Origin: Clostridia bacterium
GTDB taxonomy: Bacteria; Bacillota; Clostridia; Oscillospirales; CAG-272
Direction of reading: 5' to 3'
DNA length: 35,001 bases
Assembly: GCA_017463405.1 (NCBI GenBank)
Contig: JAFTPJ010000002.1
Coordinates: 1 to 35,001, forward strand
The stretch's first letter is position 1. The number at the start of each line of letters is the position of its first letter. Both the position numbers and the translations under genes were made by a program. A model generated the notes under the pieces. The model did not search any database. It was not told the origin of the DNA and was given only the letters and a program-made list of their open reading frames with translations. Positions 1 through 7,194 of the stretch are shown one piece after another.

Positions 1-12
1 GAAGGTACGGAT

Positions 13-1161
13 ATGGCAAGAGAATTTGGAAAACTTAGTTATAATCCCGAAAATATTGCATTTTGGGTTAATGGGTTACATGGGGCAAATGGCGAACCCG
101 GAATTTATGTTTCGCGTTCTCTCAGTAAAAATATTATGCTTGCAGCATATAGAACATCGGCAACGGCAGAAGAATTGGCAATGGAGGTGGGAGTAGCACT
201 TCCGTATATGGAGGAAGAACTATCTACACTTGTAGATGCTACATTGATGAAGAAAAATGGCAATAAATACGAAACCAACATTTTTATTGTGAGTGCGGAA
301 GCACAAGAAAAGATTTGTGCACATGTGCGTGGGATTGCTCCTGAACTTACAAAGGCGATCATTGACACGATGGAGTATAATATTGACTGGTCAAACAAAA
401 ATGCACCTAATTGGCATGAAGGTTATCAAAGCTATGAGGATATGAAGTGGGCGCTTCTTATGATCGAAGCTGATAACGTATCTTTTGATACCCTTAAGCC
501 TTTTAATAAAAACGCAAAAGATGTTCCTAATATTGGCCCATGGGGACATACTCTCCGTCCCAATGGCGGCGAATGGGATTTGCTTGGTATGGAAATCCAT
601 CACGGCGATGAGCCCAAACATGTGGGTCTTAGCGGCTGTGTTTCATGCCCTAACGAAAAGGATTTACCAGAAATTATGTTCCGCCAATTCCGCTTCAAGT
701 ATTGCGGAATTGAAAATCGCACGCCGCCGGTTCTTACCTATGTGGACGGGCAAGCAATGGTTGCAGTAGCCGATGGCAAGAGTTCAGATATCGACAAGTC
801 TATTCTAAACAGATTAGAATCTTATGGATATATCAAAAAGACTGATGATGGTTATATTCCCGCCATTATGGTTATGCGCAAGGAAAAATCCCGCAAGATG
901 CCGAATGAGATAAAGGAATCTTTTGAGTCTTTGCGCCGCAAAGCAACCGATATAGCCACACGACATTATTTATTCTGCCGAGAACAGATTTATAAAGAAA
1001 TCCCCGAGTTCTTGAAAGAAGATGAATTTCAAATCGACCACGCTTGCGCTAATATCTTTTCTATGCGAGGCGCGGTCTTGGAAGAAGCTATCAGACAAGG
1101 CTATTTAACCTTTGATAAGGATAATGACAAACAGATGTTAGGGGCTTATTTGGTAATATAA
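13..1161 (+). CDS. Hypothetical protein with winged-helix-like N-terminal region (382 aa)
   Basis: I cannot assign a function. Residues about 35-95 (from SKNIMLAAY through TNIFIV) read like a winged helix-turn-helix: a helix, a TAEELA-type first HTH helix, a recognition-like helix with PYMEEEL, then a LMKKNGNKYETN wing. The middle (about 170-235) is rich in Trp, Gly and His and has a CVSC pair that could bind metal or form a disulfide. The C-terminal third is helical and charged. No signal peptide or membrane segment is visible. The ATG at 13 has GAAGG seven bases upstream, but the frame is open to the window edge, so the start could lie outside. I have a vague memory of similar proteins downstream of sigma-70-like genes in Clostridia; that is unverified. 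The gene is clearly richer in A+T than the genes after 1388, which suggests a different origin. Confidence 0.6.
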   Translation: MAREFGKLSYNPENIAFWVNGLHGANGEPGIYVSRSLSKNIMLAAYRTSATAEELAMEVGVALPYMEEELSTLVDATLMKKNGNKYETNIFIVSAEAQEKICAHVRGIAPELTKAIIDTMEYNIDWSNKNAPNWHEGYQSYEDMKWALLMIEADNVSFDTLKPFNKNAKDVPNIGPWGHTLRPNGGEWDLLGMEIHHGDEPKHVGLSGCVSCPNEKDLPEIMFRQFRFKYCGIENRTPPVLTYVDGQAMVAVADGKSSDIDKSILNRLESYGYIKKTDDGYIPAIMVMRKEKSRKMPNEIKESFESLRRKATDIATRHYLFCREQIYKEIPEFLKEDEFQIDHACANIFSMRGAVLEEAIRQGYLTFDKDNDKQMLGAYLVI

Positions 1162-1171
1162 ATTTTATCGC

Positions 1172-1197
1172 CGAGAGTGACCGTTTGGTCGCTCTCG
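1172..1197 (+). terminator. Hairpin after the first gene
   Basis: Eleven-base arms (1172-1182 and 1187-1197) pair across a four-base loop with one G-U wobble, 10 bases after the stop codon at 1161. Only a weak T-rich tract follows (ATTTCGTTAT), so termination efficiency is uncertain. Confidence 0.5.
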
Positions 1198-1209
1198 CTG
1201 ATTTCGTTA

Positions 1210-1238
1210 TAGACTAATTCACGAAATTATGATATAAT
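1210..1238 (+). promoter_or_regulatory. Possible weak sigma-A promoter with no clear target
   Basis: TAGACT (1210-1215), a 17-base spacer and a perfect TATAAT (1233-1238). Downstream on this strand there is only the 1340-1368 hairpin and the antisense of tmk, so it may be a remnant, drive a short RNA, or be chance in A+T-rich DNA. Confidence 0.3.
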
Positions 1239-1339
1239 TAGAAATAACTTTGGTAATCAACCGAATCAAATCAAAATTCTACAACTTATGGGTGAAAGCT
1301 TTTGCGTTCCCTCTCTAAAGCGCCAAACGATACAAAACA

Positions 1340-1368
1340 ACAGCCCCTACCGTTCGGTACAGGGCTGT
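1340..1368 (-). terminator. Terminator of cysE-tmk
   Basis: ACAGCCC (1340-1346) pairs with GGGCTGT (1362-1368), with an inner TACC/GGTA helix. On the minus strand it lies 19 bases after the tmk stop and is followed by TGTTTTGT. It may also stop plus-strand reading from the left. Confidence 0.6.
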
Positions 1369-1387
1369 CTTCGTTTATAGCGATGGA

Positions 1388-2005
1388 TCAAACAAGTCTA
1401 AAGATCTCCTCATGGATCTCCTCAACCGAACGGTACGCATCCACGACGCAGATACGCTCCGTTTTCCCCAGTTCAGCGAATACGTCAAAGAACTTTTTAC
1501 GTACCGCCGTCAGCTTTTCGGTGTTCTCATAAATCTCCTGCGTGGCTCTGCCGCGATTGATGCGCGCCATGCTCTGCTCGGGTGCCAGATCGAGAAAAAT
1601 ACACACATCGGGGCGCAAAATCTCGGGGCAATTCAAATTCATATCCCGCACCCACGTCGCGTCCGTCTCGCTTCCCTGATACGCCATGGAGGAATAGTAG
1701 TAGCGATCGCAGATCACGTCGTAACCGTCCTCCAGCATCTTGCGGATGCCGTTGACGGGATTGACGTTATGAAAGATGCGATCCAGCGTAAACATCGCCG
1801 CCATCTCGCAGACGGTACGTTTGGAAAAACCACTCAAGGCGTCGCGCAAAAGACCTCCGCTGACCGATTCGGTCGGTTCGGCGGTCCGATAGACCCGTCT
1901 GCCGCTCTCCCGCAGACGCTTTTCCAAAAGCTCGATCTGCGTGGTTTTGCCCGCGCCGTCAATACCTTCGAAAACGATAAAGCGTCCTCTTTGCTTATTT
2001 TTCAT
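1388..2005 (-). CDS. tmk: Thymidylate kinase (dTMP kinase)
   Basis: Phosphorylates dTMP to dTDP with ATP in the cytoplasm, an essential step in dTTP synthesis. The P-loop EGIDGAGKT is at residues 13-21, followed by the TAEPT motif of the dTMP site and [13 protein letters not shown], the family's DR(Y) motif; the lid region [14 protein letters not shown] is present. The length (205 aa) is normal. I chose the ATG at 2005 (MKNKQRG) over the ATG at 2023, because GGTGA lies five bases upstream of the former and nothing suitable precedes the latter. The start overlaps the cysE stop by 11 bases, so the two genes are translationally coupled and cotranscribed from the cysE promoter. The pairing with cysE is not a functional link I know of. 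Confidence 0.95.
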   Translation of the reverse strand: MKNKQRGRFIVFEGIDGAGKTTQIELLEKRLRESGRRVYRTAEPTESVSGGLLRDALSGFSKRTVCEMAAMFTLDRIFHNVNPVNGIRKMLEDGYDVICDRYYYSSMAYQGSETDATWVRDMNLNCPEILRPDVCIFLDLAPEQSMARINRGRATQEIYENTEKLTAVRKKFFDVFAELGKTERICVVDAYRSVEEIHEEIFRLV

Positions 2006-2732
2006 CTGCCTCACCACTTTCATTCTTCAACGTCTCAATTTCGGCACGCAGCTCTGCGATTGTCCGCTCCATGCGCGCCAGCTGTTGCGCCACGGGGTCG
2101 GGAATATGAATCTGGTCGAGATCATTCTGCACCTTCACACCGCCACGGCGCACCACCTTTGCGGGAATGCCCACCGCTGTGCTGTTCTCGGGAACGGGAT
2201 GCAACACCACCGCGTTCGCCGCGATTTTACTGTTAGAGCCTACGTATAAGGGCCCCAGCACCTTCGCACCCGATCCGACCATCACGTTGTCCCCCAGTGT
2301 CGGATGACGCTTTCCCACGTCCTTACCCGTACCGCCGAGGGTCACGCCCTGATACAGCGTGCAGTTGTCTCCTATTTCAGCCGTCTCACCGATCACAACG
2401 CCGCTTCCATGGTCGATAAAAAAGTTTTTACCGATCGTTGCCGCGGGATGAATCTCAATACCCGTAAAATGGCGTGCCAGCTGGCTGATTGCACGTGCAG
2501 AAAAATAGTGCTCGTTCTTGTGAAGCTTATGTGCCAGACGGTGCGCAATGATCGCGTGTACGCCAGAATACAAGAGCAAGATCTCCGCCGTACTGCGCGC
2601 CGCAGGGTCACGCTCGCGCACGGCATCCACGGTCTCCTTGATCTCCTTCTTCGCACCGTGTAGTGTATATGCAACTCGCCGCTCGGCATCCCGGATTCCA
2701 CTTCCGACACGACCAAATAAATGCTTTTTCAT
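1995..2732 (-). CDS. cysE: Serine O-acetyltransferase
   Basis: Makes O-acetylserine from serine and acetyl-CoA, the committed step of cysteine synthesis. The helical N-terminal part (about 20-95) is followed by the left-handed beta-helix of hexapeptide repeats (about 100-195) with the family signature [16 protein letters not shown]; the His of DHGSG and the preceding Asp are the expected catalytic pair. The C-terminal 45 residues form a charged, probably coiled-coil tail ([20 protein letters not shown]), longer than in short Bacillota enzymes. The ATG at 2732 has GGAGG five bases upstream; a longer reading frame to 2822 would start upstream of the promoter and is rejected. It is first in a two-gene unit with tmk. 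No T-box leader is visible: the leader is only about 25 bases. Confidence 0.93.
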   Translation of the reverse strand: MKKHLFGRVGSGIRDAERRVAYTLHGAKKEIKETVDAVRERDPAARSTAEILLLYSGVHAIIAHRLAHKLHKNEHYFSARAISQLARHFTGIEIHPAATIGKNFFIDHGSGVVIGETAEIGDNCTLYQGVTLGGTGKDVGKRHPTLGDNVMVGSGAKVLGPLYVGSNSKIAANAVVLHPVPENSTAVGIPAKVVRRGGVKVQNDLDQIHIPDPVAQQLARMERTIAELRAEIETLKNESGEADEK

Positions 2733-2763
2733 GCGAACCTCCGCAAAGATATTTTTACTATAT

Positions 2764-2792
2764 ATTATACACGTATTTCTGTCTTTTGTAAA
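2764..2792 (-). promoter_or_regulatory. cysE-tmk promoter
   Basis: Minus strand TTTACA (2787-2792), 17-base spacer, TATAAT (2764-2769). The -10 lies about 30 bases before the chosen cysE start. Confidence 0.8.
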
Positions 2793-2808
2793 TAGCTTTT
2801 GCAAAAAA

Positions 2809-2842
2809 GAAGGGCGTCTCAAATAATTTTGAGACGCCCTTC
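2809..2842 (-). terminator. Strong intrinsic terminator of the 1029-aa gene
   Basis: A perfect 15-base-pair stem (2809-2823 with 2828-2842) with a four-base loop. On the minus strand it is followed by a T tract (TCTTTTTTGC read through the base of the stem) and sits 29 bases after the gene's stop, just before the cysE -35 box. Confidence 0.9.
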
Positions 2843-2870
2843 AGGTTTTACTGATTACGCTTGACGGTTA

Positions 2871-5800
2871 TCAAACATTTTTGGGCTCTTCGTCAGAAAC
2901 CTCTGCATCAGCGGAAACATCCTCCTCATGAGCTTCCTCAATGGGAGCTTCCTCAACAGGTGCTTCCTCAACAGGTGCTTCCTCGATGGGCTGGTCATTC
3001 AGCGGGATTGCAGCAACCAGCTTCTTAACTGTACCGTCGTTCACAAGTTCCTCTGTTGTCTTGTAGGGAACCTTGTAATCAACTTCCTCAACAACCTTTT
3101 TCTTCTGCAGACCGAGCTTTTCCTCGCAAAGCATGACGATCAGCTCAAGTGCATGTTTGAACTTGCGGTCACCCTTGACCTTCATCAGTACAGGAACGCT
3201 TGCATACTTCTTCTTAGAGGACATATCCTTGAAGGTGTACTTGCTGTCTGCCAATTCTTCGGGATTGAGTGCCATGTAGATATACAGCGTACGCGTCTTT
3301 GCATTGAACTTTGCAAGGTGGGTTCTGCCAAGATTGAATGCCTCATAGTTCCAGCTAATACGGCTCTTTACGCCCTTGTAGGAAAGGAGCAGATTCTTGA
3401 TCTCATTATAGTAATCCTGAACACTGCCTTGCGACTGTGCCATACGGGATTGATAGCTTCTGCGATAACGGGTAACGATTCTGATTTCACCGCGAGACTC
3501 GCGCGCCAACATATCGTTGTACTGTTCAGCCTCGGCAACCGCATCAATGAAGGTCAACGGCATCGAGCCGAAGCCTCCGAAGGAAGCATCATCATCGTCG
3601 TCATCGTCAGAATCGTCGTCATCCTCATCGGAATCGTTCTCCTCTGCCACAGCAACCGACTCCTCCTCTGCGACTTCATCTTCCTCGACCAGTGCGATCG
3701 CCTCCACAGCATCCGCAGATTCGTTAAAGTTCTTCGCCATTGCATCCGCAACAGCCTCGTTCACTTCGTTTTCATCAACGTCGGCAGTATCGTCTGCAGC
3801 CGCGGTATCCTTCAATGCCTCGGCGGCATTCTCTGCCATTTCCTCTGTCATCTTATTGACAGCTTCAAGATCCTCTGCTTCAGCCTCATCGGTCAGCTCG
3901 ATCTCTGCAGCCTCGTCAAGCATCTGATCCATCGCCTCGGAAACCTCAACGCTTGCATCCACATCCTCGTCGATCGACTCAACATCTGCCTCAACGGTAT
4001 CGCGGAGAGCCTCTGCAAGATCGTCAATGCTTTCCTCCAGACATGCGTCAGGATCATCAATCTTATCCGCTATCACAACAGGCTGGAACTCGGGAACGTC
4101 ACCCTCGGTATCGATCACAAGAATCGGGTTCGTGCCGCTCTTTTCGATCTGACGTAGCTTCAAGCCGATCAGGAACAGGAGCACGAGCACGAGCAGAACC
4201 AACAGAATGATCAACGCAATGCCGGGAGCGGTGAACCAGAAGGGGGTATCGTACGCAGGCGCGATCACAAAAGTCAGCTCAAAGTTACCATTCAGTCCCT
4301 CTACCACATAGTAGGAGCCATCCTCGCTGAAGGTGACTGTGTAGCTCTCCTCTGCAGCTACCAGCGTATCCATACCGTCGTACAGATACAGATCGGAAAC
4401 GGTCAGCGCGTGACAGTTCTGATCATCCAAGAGAGAGGAGTTAACAGGAATGACAAGCTTGAATTTTTCGCCGCTCTGTGCGCCCTCAAGCTTCAAGGTA
4501 TACGCCTCGTATACGTGGAAACCGCGGAGTGCCTTACGGCTGATGGATTCGGGAATCGAAAGCGTAGGCTTGATTTGATCGGCGGAAATACCCTGTTCGC
4601 CAAACAGAATGAGCTGTGCATCCTTATCGCCGATACCGATTGTAATATAGTTCTGCAAAACGGTCATCGTCGCAGAAAGATCGCCGGTATATGTAAAGCC
4701 ATAGTTTTCAAACTCGCCGTCGGCAGCCTCGGGAAGCACAACCTTCACCGTATATACGCCGGGCAGGCTCACACCGGTATTCGTTGCAATCAGGGAAGTA
4801 CCCTGATAGTACTGATACGTGATCTTTGCCAGAACCTCTGCGGGAATGCTTACACCGTTTGCGGGAATCTGATACAAGATCGGCGTGGTAACCGCCGAAT
4901 TTGCAAGATCGCCCTCGCCAATGTAAACAACGTCAGAAATGGAAATGTCGTACATCGCCTTTTCGATCTTCACACTTCTGCTGTACTTGTCATCGCCAAG
5001 TCCTTCGGCAAAGGTGTAAAGCTCCTCGTTTGCGATTAATGCATAAACGACGTAGGTAGAAGAGGACTCGCCCTTCTTCACACCGCCGTACAGCATCTTA
5101 TCGTACGCTTCCTTGAGCGTATACACAGAGCTACCCTCGGAGCCCTCTGCCTTGACCATTACGTTCAGAGCACAGGTCTTACCGTCACCGTACACACCCT
5201 TTGCGGAAATCTGATAAATGCCGTCATCGCCGTAGGTGAAAACATAAGGCTGGTCGCCCGCGTCCCAGATCACATCGGTGATCACGATCGGCTTCACCGA
5301 AACGACCACGGGAAGATTGGCAACGGTATAGTTGGATACCAACGTCTCACCCTCTGCAACGATGCTCACCTGTGCAAAGGTTCTCACATCCGCAGTACCA
5401 ACCGTGCTTACGGAAACCGTACCCACAGAAGAAACCTTTACGGAATCCTCACCGACCAATCCGGTGATATATCCGCTCAAGGTATCTGCGGACTCCGCAA
5501 CGGCTATAGCCGTGTGATCTGCCTTTTCGAGGTCATAATCCACGGAAGCGGTTGCATTCTTGTCGCCCCATGTAAGCTCGCGGGGAAGAATCTTCGCCTC
5601 GAACGATTGCTGTGCCTCGTTGCCGTCCCATGTGTACCAGACGGTAATCGACGTAGCAGACTCAACGTCCTTACTGTCAAACTGCGCCTTGGTAACGGTA
5701 ACGTCAGTCGCGCCCTCGACTTCGAGCGTCACGGTGGAAGCATCAATTGCCGTTTCACCGTCATACGTCTTGGTCCAGAAACCGTTGACGAGCTTCAATC

Positions 5801-5960
5801 CCGAAAATTCCGCACTTGTGCAGACACCGTCGGGGACATCTCCGCTTGTTGCGGAAACCGTGAGCGCAAAGCAACAGGTCAGAGTGATCAGCATTGCCAG
5901 AACGACAAGCATGCCTCTACGTTGGAATTTGCGTTCGTTGTTAACATGTTGATTTTTCAT
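2871..5960 (-). CDS. Large membrane-anchored protein: signal peptide, YDG/MBG-like ectodomain, one TM, acidic linker, conserved cytoplasmic domain (1029 aa)
   Basis: Function unknown. Residues 1-38 form a signal peptide (basic start, MLVVLAMLITLTCCFALTV, then ATS). Residues about 60-440 are Ser/Thr/Val-rich beta-type repeats; FWTKTYDGETAID near 61-73 resembles YDG/MBG-type surface repeats. A single membrane helix spans about 576-600, followed by KLRQ, so the C-terminal half should be cytoplasmic. Residues 610-795 are extremely acidic, ending in a run of Asp (about 777-791). Residues about 835-955 form a compact basic domain (YYNEIKNLLLSYKGVKSRISW, then LAKFNAKTRTLYIYMALNP) that I recall, sometimes repeated, in uncharacterised Clostridial proteins. 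The tail has EEAPV repeats. It has its own promoter and terminator, so it is monocistronic. A link between the cell surface and an intracellular partner is an inference. Confidence 0.85.
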   Translation of the reverse strand: MKNQHVNNERKFQRRGMLVVLAMLITLTCCFALTVSATSGDVPDGVCTSAEFSGLKLVNGFWTKTYDGETAIDASTVTLEVEGATDVTVTKAQFDSKDVESATSITVWYTWDGNEAQQSFEAKILPRELTWGDKNATASVDYDLEKADHTAIAVAESADTLSGYITGLVGEDSVKVSSVGTVSVSTVGTADVRTFAQVSIVAEGETLVSNYTVANLPVVVSVKPIVITDVIWDAGDQPYVFTYGDDGIYQISAKGVYGDGKTCALNVMVKAEGSEGSSVYTLKEAYDKMLYGGVKKGESSSTYVVYALIANEELYTFAEGLGDDKYSRSVKIEKAMYDISISDVVYIGEGDLANSAVTTPILYQIPANGVSIPAEVLAKITYQYYQGTSLIATNTGVSLPGVYTVKVVLPEAADGEFENYGFTYTGDLSATMTVLQNYITIGIGDKDAQLILFGEQGISADQIKPTLSIPESISRKALRGFHVYEAYTLKLEGAQSGEKFKLVIPVNSSLLDDQNCHALTVSDLYLYDGMDTLVAAEESYTVTFSEDGSYYVVEGLNGNFELTFVIAPAYDTPFWFTAPGIALIILLVLLVLVLLFLIGLKLRQIEKSGTNPILVIDTEGDVPEFQPVVIADKIDDPDACLEESIDDLAEALRDTVEADVESIDEDVDASVEVSEAMDQMLDEAAEIELTDEAEAEDLEAVNKMTEEMAENAAEALKDTAAADDTADVDENEVNEAVADAMAKNFNESADAVEAIALVEEDEVAEEESVAVAEENDSDEDDDDSDDDDDDDASFGGFGSMPLTFIDAVAEAEQYNDMLARESRGEIRIVTRYRRSYQSRMAQSQGSVQDYYNEIKNLLLSYKGVKSRISWNYEAFNLGRTHLAKFNAKTRTLYIYMALNPEELADSKYTFKDMSSKKKYASVPVLMKVKGDRKFKHALELIVMLCEEKLGLQKKKVVEEVDYKVPYKTTEELVNDGTVKKLVAAIPLNDQPIEEAPVEEAPVEEAPIEEAHEEDVSADAEVSDEEPKNV
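2932..2991 (-). repeat. Four 15-bp tandem units in the tail of the 1029-aa gene
   Basis: Units at 2932-2946, 2947-2961, 2962-2976 and 2977-2991 share GCTTCCTCA/G followed by a six-base variable part; the two central copies are identical. They encode EEAP(V/I) pentapeptides. The number of copies could vary by slippage. Confidence 0.85.
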
Positions 5961-6046
5961 TCCACATCAACCTTTCCATAAAAAATTCGCAGCCGTGCGC
6001 ACACAACAAGTCAGGCGTCGTGCCGCGTGTTTTTATATTCTGTTTT

Positions 6047-6075
6047 ATTATAACACATTAAAATAATTCTGTCAA
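6047..6075 (-). promoter_or_regulatory. Consensus promoter of the 1029-aa gene
   Basis: Minus strand TTGACA (6070-6075), 17-base spacer, TATAAT (6047-6052): a perfect sigma-A consensus. The leader of about 80 bases has a CGCGGC/GCTGCG pairing followed by six T residues (5980-6027). Confidence 0.9.
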
Positions 6076-6157
6076 CACAATTTTATGCATTTTTTGTTTA
6101 TTTTTTTAACTTTTTTCAAAATTCGCAGTTTTTTTCCTACAGACGGTACAAAAAAAG

Positions 6158-6195
6158 GACCGACAAGCGCTCCAAATGCAGGGCGTTTGTCGGTC
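6158..6195 (-). terminator. Terminator of the DUF4375-Dabb unit
   Basis: Arms 6158-6172 and 6181-6195 pair over nine bases at the base and again further in, with mismatches on the minus strand that are G-U wobbles on the plus strand. Minus-strand reading continues into CCTTTTTTTG, a strong U tract. Confidence 0.85.
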
Positions 6196-6223
6196 TTTGG
6201 GGTTATTTTTCCGTTTCCCGCGT

Positions 6224-6529
6224 TCAGATTTCAAAATCCACACAGGCTCTGGCACGTCTGACGGGTCGCATAAACGTCCCGACCGCCGCATGATCGGGAT
6301 GGACACGATAGCGCTCCAGATCCTCGAAGGAATCAAAGTCCGAAATCAGCACCAGATCCCAGTTTCCCTCGGGTGCATTCTCGGATTTGAGGTGCACCTC
6401 CGACGAGCGGATCCAATCAATTTTCGAGGGCAATGCCTCCAGCATCGCCTTGGTGATCGCCACGTTTTCCGCACGCGTGCGTCCCTGTGCCTCATCCAAA
6501 AATTCAAACATACAAATGTGTCGGATCAT
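6224..6529 (-). CDS. Dabb (stress-responsive A/B barrel) domain protein (101 aa)
   Basis: A single-domain alpha/beta barrel protein of the Dabb family, which form dimers; members have varied or unknown roles, including stress-induced proteins and small-molecule enzymes. The pattern MIRHICMFEF at the N-terminus, the central helix, VLISDFDSFEDLERYRVHPDHAAV and the final short strand are typical, and the length matches the family. The start at 6529 has AAGGAG about eight bases upstream. It lies 32 bases after the DUF4375 gene and shares its terminator, so both are probably cotranscribed. The substrate or role cannot be read from the sequence. Confidence 0.88.
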   Translation of the reverse strand: MIRHICMFEFLDEAQGRTRAENVAITKAMLEALPSKIDWIRSSEVHLKSENAPEGNWDLVLISDFDSFEDLERYRVHPDHAAVGTFMRPVRRARACVDFEI

Positions 6530-6561
6530 GATAAAATCTCCTTTTCAAAATCATTTTCGCT

Positions 6562-7122
6562 TTAAAACGACACAATGCGTGCACGAATATAAGCCGCCAT
6601 CGGTGCTTCAAGCGACGGCATTTCGTAAAACGCGTCATCAAAAGGCTCAAACGGATAGCGTTTTTCCAGCTTCTCATAGCGTCTGATCGCATCTTTTCCA
6701 AACGAATCCAAGCCGCTCAAATCGATTGCATTGTCACGTACAAACGCCGCAAAATGTGCACAGTGCACCGTATCTCCGATCGTCTTCAATGCCTCGCAAA
6801 GCATCGGTGCGAAAAACCTGCTGTCGTTTGACAGATACTGACACAGCCCACCGTTATTGACCTCGGATTCGTAAGTATATACAGTGTAAATCACACGCTG
6901 ATCCCCATTCATCATCGCGATCCTATCCTGCTCATCCTCGCAGGACCCAAAGCTACCAAAGACACGTGATATCACTGCACTCACAAGATCGGTATCATCC
7001 AAGGCGAACAGATCATCGGCGCTCATTTCGCGCCATTTCCGATCCTCCGCATCCAGCAGCGTGGCAATATCCTCCGCAACCGCATTCTTTTGCGCAAGCA
7101 AACGCTTGAAAAAGCCAAACAT
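6562..7122 (-). CDS. DUF4375 / DMP19-like protein (186 aa)
   Basis: The central segment YTYESEVNNGGLCQYLSNDS matches the conserved core of the DUF4375 (DMP19) family (VNNGGF.Q(Y/F)). The one studied member, DMP19, is described as a DNA mimic that binds a regulator; whether this protein does so is unknown. The flanking sequence is acidic and helical, ending in a helix that contains KLEKRYPFEPFDDAFY. The N-terminus (MFGFFKRLL) is amphipathic and not a clear signal. I chose the ATG at 7122, with GGAGG six bases upstream; a TTG at 7137 is less likely. A promoter precedes it, and the Dabb gene follows. Confidence 0.8.
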   Translation of the reverse strand: MFGFFKRLLAQKNAVAEDIATLLDAEDRKWREMSADDLFALDDTDLVSAVISRVFGSFGSCEDEQDRIAMMNGDQRVIYTVYTYESEVNNGGLCQYLSNDSRFFAPMLCEALKTIGDTVHCAHFAAFVRDNAIDLSGLDSFGKDAIRRYEKLEKRYPFEPFDDAFYEMPSLEAPMAAYIRARIVSF

Positions 7123-7150
7123 ACGTCTCCTCCACAATCATGATACCATT

Positions 7151-7179
7151 ATTTTATCACATAACACGGCGGTTGTCAA
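7151..7179 (-). promoter_or_regulatory. Promoter of the DUF4375-Dabb unit
   Basis: Minus strand TTGACA (7174-7179), 17-base spacer, TAAAAT (7151-7156). It lies immediately downstream of the glycyl radical enzyme stop codon at 7195; no terminator is visible between the two. Confidence 0.8.
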
Positions 7180-7194
7180 TCCCATAGCAGTACT

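Noticed and set aside
1412..2236. A plus-strand open frame of 274 codons over tmk and cysE
   Set aside because: It is antisense to two well-supported genes with family motifs, and its translation is low-complexity with many His and Arg.
2733..2822. An N-terminal extension of CysE
   Set aside because: The extra codons cover the promoter and have no RBS; the ATG at 2732 has GGAGG at ideal distance.
2928..4157. A 409-codon plus-strand open frame and a Ser-rich frame at 3517-3927
   Set aside because: Both are antisense to the acidic coding region of the 1029-aa gene; codons for Glu and Asp leave long stop-free antisense frames. Neither has an RBS, promoter or protein-like composition.
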